A stretch of DNA of 64,000 nt from Glandiceps talaboti (Eukaryota; Hemichordata; Enteropneusta; Spengelidae). Below, in pieces: positions 45,194-56,274 of this stretch. The stretch's first letter is position 1, and each line of letters begins with the position of its first letter. The stretch covers positions 23,767,064-23,831,063 of the forward strand of contig NC_135558.1 of the NCBI RefSeq assembly GCF_964340395.1, given 5' to 3'. A program made the position numbers and the translations under genes. Below the pieces are notes generated by a model. That model was not told the origin of the DNA, did no database searches, and worked only from the letters and a program-made list of their open reading frames with translations.

Positions 45194-45455
45194 GTAGCGG
45201 AAACAAAACACAGCATACCAGAGGTAATGTCATGTCTACTGTCCTTCTGCTATAACACTCAACCACAGTACATGTATTCTGGCCCTCAAATTTTAGCCTC
45301 CAAACTGCCTGCCAACACCATCCCTAGTGGCCAAACTATATATGGAACCTTTTATATCTCTGATAACAGGAATGAGTTGTATTGGTTCAGTAGGTTCAAT
45401 AGTGCTATAGGCATGGCAAAGTGTCTGTCTGTCTGTCTGTGTGGGTGTGTGTGTA
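45194..45455. repeat. Partial interspersed repeat with (TCTG/GTGT)n
   Basis: AGTGCTATAGGCATGGCAAA at about 45401 and the TCTG/GTGT tract at 45421-45448 match the head of the family seen at 24.1 and 35.9 kb. The rest of the interval is unique. Confidence 0.65.
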
Positions 45456-46705
45456 TTTGCATAAGTGGTTTGGAATAGATGGCGCAGCACTCTCCTGGTT
45501 TAAGTCATTACCTCCAGCATCGAACACAACATGTAACAGTAAACAATACAAAGTCTGCCTGCCATAGCTTAAACTTCAGAGTTCCACAGGGATCAGTTCT
45601 AGGTCCCATACTCTTTACCATGTATGTCGCACCCTTAGAGGATCTGATTTCACAACATAATCTAAACAGTATGATGTATGCTGATGACTCTCAACTTTAC
45701 CAGATGATGAAACGATCACAACACATGAACACAGTCTCAAGCATTGAAGCATGCATTGCTGATTTACGAACTTGGTATGGATCAAACAAATTAAAGCTCA
45801 ATGACAGTAAGACAGAGATAGCCCACTTCTCATCTCGTTTTAGTAAAACCAATCCTGTACCATGTATCACAATTGGGGGTGCACTTTCAACACATCATCC
45901 ATACTCAGACTTTAGAATGACTTGCCATGTAAATAACATCTGCAGAGCAGCATCCCTAGCCATTTGAAAGATCAGCCAAATTTGGAAGTACCTCAACAAC
46001 ACCAGTACCGAGAGACTAATCCATGCATTTGTTACCTCTAGGCTGGATTATTGCAATTCCATCCTCTATGGATTACCAGACAAAGAGATCCACAAACTTC
46101 AATGGGTACAGAACACAGCTGTTGTCAAACTACGCAAATATGATCATGTCTCACCAGTATTACGTAATCTTCGTTGGTTACCTGTACGTCAACACATAGT
46201 GTACAAAATCTTGCTCATCACCTACAAGGCTGTCAACAAACTATCACCATCCTACATCACTGAACTGTTACCCGTTCACAGGCCAATGCGTGCTTTATGT
46301 TCCGGCACTCAGTTTACACTTACCATCCCGCGTGTTGCAACTACTACGTATGGAGATCGCGTCACAACTAAAGACATACTTGTTCACAAACATTTAGGAC
46401 ATGTAATTGTTGTACTGTTAACAGTAATCCTTAAGATTAGATTTTTAGTGAATTTGAAGATTTTTTTGCAAATTAATTCTTGTGCCATACATTATACTTG
46501 GCATTGTGATAGTTTTTATAAGTTGTTAGGTCCTTCTTTGTTTAAATTTTATCTTGGATATTAGGTTTTAACAGTTTTTAAGGTCTCTCTGTTTTATGTC
46601 GGACATTTTTACAGTTTAACCCTTCATGATGCTTTTTTCTTTTTTTAGTGCTGTAAAACACATTGAGGTTGTTGTGTAATGCGCTGATAAGAATGTATTT
46701 ATTTA
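45456..46705 (+). pseudogene. CR1/L2-type LINE remnant, reverse transcriptase C-terminal half
   Basis: It opens with KWFGIDGAALSWFKS (45456 on) and changes frame near 45510. It continues through NFRVPQGSVLGPILFTMYVA and the YADD box in MMYADDSQLYQ (about 45677-45706). An in-frame TGA at 45965-45967 interrupts it. The same frame then continues with [20 protein letters not shown] and [20 protein letters not shown] to TTYGDR near 46356. An internal deletion and frame change follow, joining [10 protein letters not shown] and a stop at about 46397. The 3' UTR ends TGTAATGCGCTGATAAGAAT and a TTTA/TTG-rich tail near 46705. The upstream half is missing. It is dead but only modestly decayed. Confidence 0.88.
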
Positions 46706-46716
46706 TTATTGTTATT

Positions 46717-46885
46717 ACCATGCCAAGGCATTGTATATCACATGGTATGCATGTGGCAATCAGATTGGTTGTAGTGTTGACGTTTAAAGCCATTGTGATC
46801 AATACTGCTTTTAAACCATGGCCTCTAGGTGGTGCGTCTACATGGTGTCGTAAACGAGGCTGTGGTTTACGACGATGCACACAGA
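46717..46885. repeat. Interspersed repeat copy (related to 2704-2905)
   Basis: Shares GCCAAGGCATTGTATATCA, GGCAATCAGATTGGTTGTAG and GGCTGTGGTTTACGACGATG in order with 2704-2905. Confidence 0.7.
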
Positions 46886-49670
46886 CAGACAGAGCCATTT
46901 TTCCATGCCTATACCACTACTGAACCCAAGAAGTTCAGTTATGCTAAAACCATTCATTATGCAAATGACTAATTACTGTTCATTGGATATTTACATAAAT
47001 CTAATCAGTTCTTTTCATAACCATATGGAAGATGTGGTAAAAGTTTCATTAGAATTGATGAAGTAGTTGAGATACTGTAAACATAGATAGTTTTGCTACA
47101 AGAAAATTTTGTGATTTGAGTCTTCAGCTACTTCTCAAAAGCCCTGTCTCCATCTAAATTCTGAACCTGTTTCGATCCGAATTGAATTCACTTCTCATTT
47201 CCCCATCAGTGCCCTTAATTTGAAACAATTTTGTTGAACCATTTTGTAACCACCTGGGGGGAAGGGGGGGGGGGGGGGGGGTGGTTTCGATTTGGTTCAA
47301 AGTAAATAGGTTCGGAACCAGTTTAAGTTGTTGTAATTAGACACGAAACACCAACTTATAACCAATTCAATGCCCATTACCCACGGCTGCACACTTTAAT
47401 TTTGACATCGAGGCATTCTGAAGTTACATACCTTGTATATTTGTTACTTTGTACGCCGACACCTTTATTTTGGAACTCAACTGAACTATTTATTTATAGT
47501 ATAATAACTAGCGTGATTTAAATCAGATGGCATTGCCCGAGTGTTGCACAGCAAATGAATGACAATTAAAAAACAAAACTCAAATGCTACAAAAACCTTG
47601 TTAATTTTGGATTCATCAACACATAAAAAGAAGTCTTTTGCCAATCGCAAAATTTTTGAAATTGGTAGGTTCTTTCCCATTTGGTGGTTATTTTCACAAC
47701 CAGAAATGATCGTATATTTGACAAACTCGCATTGATTAAGTTTAAGTCCATGACCTTAGCACAACTTTCTACATGTACTTGTTACATAACTAAAATTACT
47801 TACATGTGCCTACAATTTCTCGGGTTTATAACATCCGATATAGTCAAGGCAGGTTCGCTCTGTGGACACGTGGGAGAGATATAAACAACATTGTGCACGG
47901 TATGTCATGTTACTCTTGTTAAGTTAACAAAAAGCAAATCGTTGCATCATACTTGCCACATTTTGTAGGGCCGTTGCCCCAATTGATTTTGAAAGAATTT
48001 ATTTGGAAAGGACATTATCAAAATCCACCAATTTGAAGGTTTTAAGCAAGGCCATGTTGCATGTCATGTTGGGGTAGGTCCTACATCGTGAAACATATAT
48101 GAATGAAAATCCAGATATTACCAATGCGGTGTCACACATTTGAGGTGAACTCTCAAGTCTCAAAGATAGCGTGTTTCATGACAAACTTTATTTTGTCATT
48201 CACAAGTTGAACAATTAAATTTGTTTATTGATGTGAACATACTATTTTTCACATGATATTTGAAACATGCATGATACTTGAAATCCGTCTATGCTCCTTA
48301 CCGTCATTGTGCAGTGTATATTACCTGAGTGCCAATGTAAATTTCGGAAACGTGCAAATAAAACCACAGAAATAACATGAACTTGATAAAGATTTATAAA
48401 AGCATGAGGACAGGTAAATATAATGTCCCGTTGAAAGCATGTTTTGCAGAGATAATAAAATGTTTAATTAATTTCTTTGCAAGTTGAGTTTGTATTTATC
48501 GATGACAATGTAAATGGTATATGAAATACATGTAATAAGCGTTGCAATCAGTGTGCGAAATTAACGCCGGTCCTTCGGCCCGAGACCAACAGATTTCCGT
48601 TCGGACCGACAGTTTTTCAGAATTACAACAACGTATCGGTCCTTATGACCAGTTGAAATTTGGAGTAAATAATAACATTTATTTAAAGATATATCCAATT
48701 TTACCTACATGAATCTGATCTTGTGTTACCTATTTTACTCTCGACATCATCTCGTTCAAGTCAGGCGACACAGAGCTAGCTCGCTACGTGTTGTTGTCAA
48801 TGTTGATATCATGTCTACATATGACGTAGCATACAGCATTTACTTTATGAAATTATGTTAGCAAACACATGATTGGCCGAATTTCTCCAATTATTTGTGT
48901 CTTGACTAATCAGAACGTCTTAGACATTCAGACCCATTTTACGCATTCAGCGCATGCGTCTTTTCCCGCCATGATATAGTAATTGTAAGTTGTAAAGTTT
49001 ACTGTTCTAAGTGTATGAAACTTTTAACGTGTTTGAGACAGTTCCACGTTGTATTTATGAAGTATGTGGCGATATTTAGAAGGCAGCAATGAACTTCCGA
49101 AGAAGAAGATGAATTTAAACAGACACTGTTTTTTAAAGGCTGGTATTAAAGCCGGTAAATGTTAGCGGGTTTCCAGATCAATTTACCGGAGTTCCCCATG
49201 TATGCCATGATCAAAACAAACTGACGGAAAACATATAAACTACTCTGAAAATGGCGTTTTAACTAATAAAGAAGGCAGGCACACTTCGTAAAATATCTTC
49301 AGTACGATTATAGTTTTTTTGTAAAACAGTAAAACAAAATGCGTAGTCTGATTGCTTTCAATTTGATTCATATGATAATGTATGTCCTGTCATGTTGTAA
49401 TCAACGTATAAACTTAGAAATGTTGCATTTTTGTTGCCATTGTTGTATCTGGAAAATTACTGCATCATGCCAAACACGGGTACATATAGTGGATGACACA
49501 TTATAGTACAGTTACCATATCACACTCCCACGTCAAAAAAACTTGCATTGTAAGACATGTTTAGCCATAGTTCTCTTCATCATGACAAACAGTCGAGTCA
49601 GAGACGATACTCAATACACCACTGTATGGTAGACGGGTAGGGCTTTATGGGGGGGGGGGGGCTTCAGTAC
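46886..49670. other. No gene recognised; G-run at 47265-47281
   Basis: Long unique stretch with frequent stops. It includes a G homopolymer at 47265-47281. At 48550-48655 a segment with ACGCCGGTCCTTCGGCCCG and CGGTCCTTATGACCAG has its last block repeated at 50383-50402, so both may belong to one decayed element. A further G-run lies at 49649-49661. No gene is supported. Confidence 0.45.
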
Positions 49671-49674
49671 ATAT

Positions 49675-49815
49675 TTGAAGGAAGACGAAACCGCTCCGTG
49701 TCACTTTTGTGGATGGAAATTGAAATAAAGTGAATACACAGTTTTCAAGAGGGATAGTTATGCGACAAAACTTTCTGCCATGATGAATTTGTGGGTCTAC
49801 GTTCGCTAAGAGTTG
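49675..49815 (-). pseudogene. Decayed coding fragment, homologous in inverted orientation to 51105-51265
   Basis: The minus-strand frame reads VDPQIHHGRKFCRITIPLEN. The plus-strand counterpart at 51105-51265 reads VDPQIR, then a stop and RTFCWITVPLES. The shared DNA words are GTAGACCCACAAATTC and CCCTCTTGAAA. Two diverged copies of one coding sequence therefore face each other, probably from a transposon family. No domain is recognised. Confidence 0.5.
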
Positions 49816-51104
49816 GAAAGCTACATCAGCTGTTGCCACAGACGATGAATCTGACTTTGGATATGTGATTCAGAATTTAGTGAATCGTACAGAGAGGAAG
49901 GAGAAGACTGTGATCGCTTAGAGATTGCAGATATTGTATATTTAATGATTCATTCACCCATGCATATTATCTACAATCTATGGATATGTATTTCTATGGT
50001 GTAATGAATACATTCAGTCTCAGACCACTATAGTTTATAGGAACAGATTATGCGAGACTGAATATTCATAGTCTCTGGGTTCATAGTTACAAATGAAAAT
50101 CTCTACTCATAGAGTCAAATATTTCTTGGTAGTGAATCAAAATTTACTTCCAAGTTATTTGTTGACTATCTGTGAGTGGAAATTTTATGAAATAATAGTG
50201 GATAGTGAACAATTCGTTTTACTCTCTTTTACTTTAGTATATCTAAAGATATGTTGTATCATATTAAAGTTCAAAATAATTTAATCTGTAAATGGAGGGT
50301 ATATAAATATAGGTCGTGAACGTGAACTGCATTGAGTATGGACCAGCAGTTTTCCTTAAGGACCAGCAGTATTTGCTACATGTCGGTCCTTATGACCAGT
50401 AGTCATTTTCCCTTAAAGTGTACATGCAAAGGTACATACTTTTTTTCGTAATTATGTTTATTTTGCCATAAAAATAAAGGAAATCGGGTTTGTAATAGTA
50501 CAATATAATTCTAACACGAGAAATTGCGCGAAAAATGAGGCACTCTTGGCTCAGCCACAGAGCACCTTCAGGTAAGTACCTCTCATTTGCATATGGATAG
50601 GACAGGATTTGGAACTTTATGACGTCACTTCGGGAACACAAACGCATTCGTCAGTGTATCTTTACATGCAAAGCCATTATGGTCGAACCAGAAGGTCAAC
50701 TTCAAAACCCGTTTTCGCCAGAACCCGACGTTGAATATTGATCAGATTCCTCAAGCGTAGAGCAATACACTCCAGCATTAACATCTGATGGTGTGATTTA
50801 GCCAAATTCATTCGAACCGACCGCTAGCAGTAACGATAGTTCCTCTGGTAGTGAATGAGTATGTCCTAGTGAAGCCGTGTTGTTTACATAGTTATCAGCG
50901 TCCTTTGTTGACATAACTATTCAATGGGTGGAAAACAGCTCCTGCAGACAATGTAATCGAAACGAAAATTATGTAATATTTCCATACCCATCAAACATAC
51001 AGAGAATGAGAATGGCTTCAAGAGTTCCCCATAATATTCTCTCAAGTTGTTCAAATGTAGCGTGTTGTAACAGTACATTCAATCTATGACCATTCAAAAT
51101 CTTC

Positions 51105-51265
51105 GCGAAAGTAGACCCACAAATTCGTTAGAGCAGAACGTTTTGTTGGATAACCGTCCCTCTTGAAAGCTATGTGTACACGTACTTTATTTCATTTTTA
51201 CTGCGTTCATTACCATCCACACAGTGACATGAAGTGGTTTCATCTTCTTTCAAAGCACGGCCCAT
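51105..51265 (+). pseudogene. Decayed coding fragment, partner of 49675-49815
   Basis: Lies inside the TTAA element and reads VDPQIR, stop, RTFCWITVPLES on the plus strand with later frame breaks. Its homologue lies outside the element in inverted orientation, so a second copy of the family was probably present at 49.1-50.4 kb. Confidence 0.5.
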
Positions 51266-51720
51266 GTTCACTGAAGCCGGCCGTACTGTGGTGTATTGTG
51301 TATTGTCTCCGACCATTTTTGTTTGAGTTTTTTATGGATAGACATGTCTTACGTTGTGGAAGTTATTTGACCTGGGAGCGTGAAGCTTAGTGCTGACTGT
51401 GCTTTGCTGTGTCCATCCACTTTTGACATGTGATTGGCATGACACGGTAATTGTTCATGTAGACAAAACAATGGAAACAAAAATAGCAACATTATAATGA
51501 GCGTTGCGTCTTTTTACTTTGATATGATTCCGACGATGTATGTGATGTATCACAATGAAAACGATCGACTCCCAGCAACATGGAAATCAAAACATACAAT
51601 CGGACTACGCATTGTTTAAAAACAAATGCTATCGTAATGAAAATATTTTATGAAGCTAACTTGCTTTCTTGAAAACATCATTTCAAATTATTTTATTTGT
51701 CTTCCTTTTTTCGCTTTGAT

Positions 51721-51748
51721 CATAGACCCTACACGTGTAGGGTCTATG
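51721..51748. other. 28-bp perfect palindrome
   Basis: CATAGACCCTACAC is followed directly by its reverse complement with no loop, centred on CACGTG. The palindrome is bracketed by direct copies of GCTTTGATCAT (near 51713 and 51747), as if a small palindromic insert had created a duplication. It lies inside the TTAA element. Confidence 0.9.
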
Positions 51749-52271
51749 CTTTGATCATGGCTACACCGGTGGCGTGGAGAACCCCGGCCCCGGTAACATT
51801 TACCGACTTTCACTGTATGGCGTCACTGTCCAGTTTTTACGTGATTTCAACTGCCTTCACCCATTATTACCTACTCAGTTATATCACTCGGAAATATGTG
51901 TAGGGTGATGTTTCACTGCGGGTGCTGCCGACAAAACACCAAGGAACCATTATTGTCGGAAGACTAAACTGGTACACGCAATATGTACAGTTACAGATAA
52001 TACTATAATGCAAGCGTAATTAGTAATTCATAAGTAAACATTACACAAAGGCTTAGAAGGCTTTTGTAACACGTGGGACCTTGACACCTTTCGTGAGCTG
52101 GTTGCGGTGCCGAAGTTAGTCGAAGCACAGGGGATTAAGGGGGCAAGTATTTTTGCGACTTTCTTGCCAATGCGCGCAATATTTAGAGGTATGAATGCAA
52201 TTTCATTTATTTTTATGGCAAAATAAACATAATTACGAAAAAAAGTATGTACCTTTGCATGTACACTTTAA

Positions 52272-52867
52272 GTTCACACACTGGTTGCAATAGTTCATAT
52301 TGCCATTTCCTATTACAAACTAAAACAAAGGAATTACGTTTCTTGTATGTCAATTTTAAAGATGATATGACCCTCTAAGAGGTGGCAAAGGTGTGTCAAG
52401 TATTTATCAAAGTCAGTATATATTTGTCCACTGTTCTCAATCATTCCAAAGTTCAATCATATCTAGGCCATATCATATCGCTTGGCCCAAATCAATCATG
52501 GCATTGCTTCACCCACAGTATAGCAATCAACATGACCATGATTAAATCTTATTCATCTATCCAGATACCCTTCGTCAAGTGAGAAATAACTGTCAAGATC
52601 TTGCTTGACGGATAACTTTGACAACAAAGTTATTTCCCGCAAAACACTCCATGTTGAATTGCATTTCATCATAACAATGATCCACAATGCTTTGTGACTA
52701 CGTCATCGAATCAAGTAAACAGGATCAAATTGATGTGTCAGGACAGTACACCAAAGTGATTTGATTCAAGTCCATTGCTAACCTTTTGGCATGGTATATA
52801 AACTGATATAAACTGAATTCAATTTGATTCGATTCAAAATCAATTCATATAAGGACAGGGCTAATGA
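52272..52867. other. No gene recognised
   Basis: Unique sequence leading to the 65-bp array. TATAAACTGATATAAACTGA and GATTCGATTCAAAATCAATT words near 52800-52850 are minor local repeats. Confidence 0.4.
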
Positions 52868-52891
52868 CTAAAATTTACTTACTGCCAGACT

Positions 52892-55550
52892 GGTACATTG
52901 TGTTCATGTACAAGAAGGCATTTTAGTCACTACTTATTTTTACTAATTACTAGACTGGTACATTGTGTTCATGTACAAGAAGGCATTTTAGTCACTACTT
53001 ATTTTTACTAATTACCAGACTGGTACATTGTGTTCATGTACAAGAAGGCATTTTAGTCACTACTTATTTTTTACTAATTACCAGACTGGTACATTGTGTT
53101 CATGTACAAGAAGGCATTTTAGTCACTACTTATTTTAACTAATTACCAGACTGGTACATTGTGTTCATGTATAAGAAGGCATTTTAGTCACTACTTATTT
53201 TAACTAATTACCAGACTGGTACATTGTGTTCATGTATAAGAAGGCATTTTAGTCACTACTTATTTTAACTAATTACCAGACTGGTACATTGTGTTCATGT
53301 ACAAGAAGGCATTTTAGTCACTACTTATTTTAACTAATTACCAGACTGGTACATTGTGTTCATGTATAAGAAGGCATTTTAGTCACTACTTATTTTAACT
53401 AATTACCAGACTGGTACATTGTGTTCATGTATTACAAAGCATTTTAGTCACTACTTATTTTAACTAATTACCAGACTGGTACATTGTGTTCATGTACAAG
53501 AAGGCATTTTAGTCACTACTTATTTTTTACTAATTACCAGACTGGTACATTGTGTTCATGTACAAGAAGGCATTTTAGTCACTACTTATTTTTACTAATT
53601 ACCAGACTGGTACATTGTATTCATGTACAAGAAGGCATTTTAGTCACTATTTATTTTTACTAATTACCAGACTGGTACAATGTGTTCATGTACAAGAAGG
53701 CATTTTAGTCACTACTTATTTTTACTAATTACCAGACTGGTACATTGTGTTCATGTACAAGAAGGCATTTTAGTCACTACTTATTTTAACTAATTACCAG
53801 ACTGGTACATTGTGTTCATGTACAAGAAGGCATTTTAGTCACTATTTATTTTAACTAATTACCAGACTGGTACATTGTGTTCATTTACAAGAAGGCATTT
53901 TAGTCACTATTTATTTTAACTAATTACCAGACTGGTACATTGTGTTCATTTACAAGGCATTTTAGTCACTATTTATTTTAACTAATTACCAGACTGGTAC
54001 ATTGTGTTCATGTACAAGAAGGCATTTTAGTCACTACTTATTTTAACTAATTACCAGACTGGTACATTGTGTTCATGTACAAGAAGGCATTTTAGTCACT
54101 ACTTATTTTTACTAATTACCAGACTGGTACAATGTGTTCATGTACAAGAAGGCATTTTAGTCACTACTTATTTTAACTAATTACCAGACTGGTACATTGT
54201 GTTCATGTACAAGAAGGCATTTTAGTCACTACTTATTTTAACTAATTACCAGACTGGTACATTGTGTTCATGTACAAGAAGGCATTTTAGTCACTACTTA
54301 TTTTTACTAATTACTAGACTGGTACATTGTGTTCATGTACAAGAAGGCATTTTAGTCACTACTTATTTTTACTAATTACCAGACTGGTACATTGTGTTCA
54401 TGTACAAGAAGGCATTTTAGTCACTACTTATTTTTACTAATTACCAGACTGGTACATTGTGTTCATGTATAAGAAGGCATTTTAGTCACTACTTATTTTT
54501 ACTAATTACTAGACTGGTACATTGTGTTCATGTAGAAGAAGGCATTTTAGTCACTATTTATTTTAACTAATTACCAGACTGGTACATTGTGTTCATGTAG
54601 AAGAAGGCATTTTAGTCACTATTTATTTTATACTAATTACCAGACTGGTACATTGTGTTCATGTACAAGAAGGCATTTTAGTCACTACTTATTTTTACTA
54701 ATTACTAGACTGGTACATTGTGTTCATGTAGAAGAAGGCATTTTAGTCACTACTTATTTTAACTAATTACTAGACTGGTACATTGTGTTCATGTAGAAGA
54801 AGGCATTTTAGTCACTACTTATTTTTACTAATTACTAGACTGGTACATTGTGTTCATGTAGAAGAAGGCATTTTAGTCACTACTTATTTTAACTAATTAC
54901 TAGACTGGTACATTGTGTTCATGTACAAGAAGGCATTTTAGTCACTATTTATTTTATACTAATTACCAGACTGGTACATTGTGTTCATGTATAAGAAGGC
55001 ATTTTAGTCACTATTTATTTTATACTAATTACCAGACTGGTACATTGTGTTCATGTAGAAGAAGGCATTTTAGTCACTATTTATTTTAACTAATTACTAG
55101 ACTGGTACATTGTGTTCATGTACAAGAAGGCATTTTAGTCACTACTTATTTTTACTAATTACCAGACTGGTACATTGTGTTCATGTAGAAGAAGGCATTT
55201 TAGTCACTACTTATTTTAACTAATTACCAGACTGGTACATTGTGTTCATGTATTACAAGGCATTTTAGTCACTACTTATTTTAACTAATTACTAGACTGG
55301 TACATTGTGTTCATGTATTACAAGGCATTTTAGTCACTACTTATTTTTACTAATTACCAGACTGGTACATTGTGTTCATGTACAAGAAGGCATTTTAGTC
55401 ACTACTTATTTTTACTAATTACCAGACTGGTACATTGTGTTCATGTACAAGAAGGCATTTTAGTCACTACTTATTTTAACTAATTACCAGACTGGTACAT
55501 TGTGTTCATGGAGAAGAAGGCATTTTAGTCACTATTTATTTTATACTAAT
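52892..55550. repeat. 65-bp minisatellite, left part, about 41 copies
   Basis: Units contain AGACTGGTACATTGTGTTCA, TGTACAAGAAGGCATTTTAG and TCACTACTTATTTTTACTAA. Copies vary between 62 and 66 bp through the T/A run and some lost bases. The array is interrupted at 55550 by the chromovirus and resumes at 63561 in the same orientation and register. Confidence 0.97.
55546..55550. repeat. Target-site duplication, left (CTAAT)
   Basis: CTAAT of the minisatellite unit precedes the 5' LTR and is repeated at 63561-63565 after the 3' LTR. Five base pairs is usual for Ty3/gypsy integrases. Confidence 0.85.
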
Positions 55551-56130
55551 TGTCACAGATGACATATTTATATTTCAGTAAACTGAATATTTTAACAACA
55601 TCGAATGGCCTAGTTTGACTGAAAGGTCAATAGACTGTCTCAAGGATATTGGATTTAGACCACACAGGATTCCAAGCATACTCGAATACATGAGACGACA
55701 GTCTGCATTTCATAAATATCTAGGATTCATAGTGATCATTCATCAATGTTTTAAAATTACTTTTAGGGTATTATAACGCCCATGAAAACTCTATATGGAG
55801 TGCATTAATTATTTGGCCATTGGCCATGCGTTATGTATATTTAGACTTTAAGGACGTCACAATAAAGCACACTGAGACAGGCACTTCAGCTCAGATTTGG
55901 CAAGAGGACTTGGCTTCGCGGGAAGTCAATGAACGAGGCACTATGCTGGGTGTTTGCCTTCGTCTCGAGTGTAGATTTACACACAAACTGTGTAGTCTGA
56001 GCTAATTCCCTTTAAAGTTCAAGTGTGATCCTGGTACGTACATACAGAAGTTGAGTCAGATATGAGATATGAGAGTGATTCGGGCGTTATTACTTGGTCT
56101 ATCAGCTGTGTGCGAACAACAGTAGTAATA
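55551..56130 (+). repeat. 5' LTR of Ty3/gypsy chromovirus, 580 bp
   Basis: Starts TGTCACAGATGACATATTTA and ends GCGAACAACAGTAGTAATA. By direct comparison it is identical to the copy at 62981-63560. An AATAAA lies at 55861-55866, and CTCTATATGGAG near 55790 is a weak TATA-like site. The end is TA rather than the usual CA. A short internal ATG frame is not thought to be a gene. Confidence 0.95.
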
Positions 56131-56150
56131 TTGGTGGCGATCCGGGGCTT
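56131..56150 (+). promoter_or_regulatory. Candidate primer-binding site
   Basis: Directly after the LTR the sequence reads TTGGTGGCGATCCGGGGCTT. TGG or TGGCG one to four bases in would pair with a tRNA 3' end (CCA preceded by G), and CCGGGGCTTGAA fits a T-arm. The tRNA was not identified. Confidence 0.5.
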
Positions 56151-56274
56151 GAACAACCATTTGTGTGTATAATGAATCAAGTTTGAACCTTACGAAGACT
56201 TACCGAAACCTGATAAGAAGACAACACGTAACGCCATTGGGTGAGTAACAAAAAAATACTACATCAAATGTAAA

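Larger units (their letters stand above)
50413..52271. mobile_element. TIR element with TTAA target duplication (piggyBac/Kolobok-like), decayed
   Basis: The left end at 50417 begins AGTGTACATGCAAAGGTACA and the right end at 52267 is its reverse complement. Arms of about 68 bp are nearly identical. Both sides are flanked by TTAA (50413-50416 and 52268-52271), the target duplication typical of piggyBac and Kolobok transposons. Inside, 50679-50859 reads MVEPEGQLQNPFSPEPDVEY, stop, SDSSSVEQYTPALTSDGVI, stop, and then a serine/acid-rich run. This is like the acidic N-terminus of a transposase with two in-frame stops. No DDE catalytic core was recognised. The superfamily cannot be settled without the core. 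Confidence 0.8.

Noticed and set aside
44542-45478. Open frames on both strands over the 30-bp array
   Set aside because: The identical 30-bp units lack stops in several frames by chance. Opposed equal-length frames on both strands argue against coding.
55820-56005. 61-residue frame inside each LTR (also at 63250)
   Set aside because: Lies across the LTR, is present twice only because the LTRs are duplicated, and has no recognised function.
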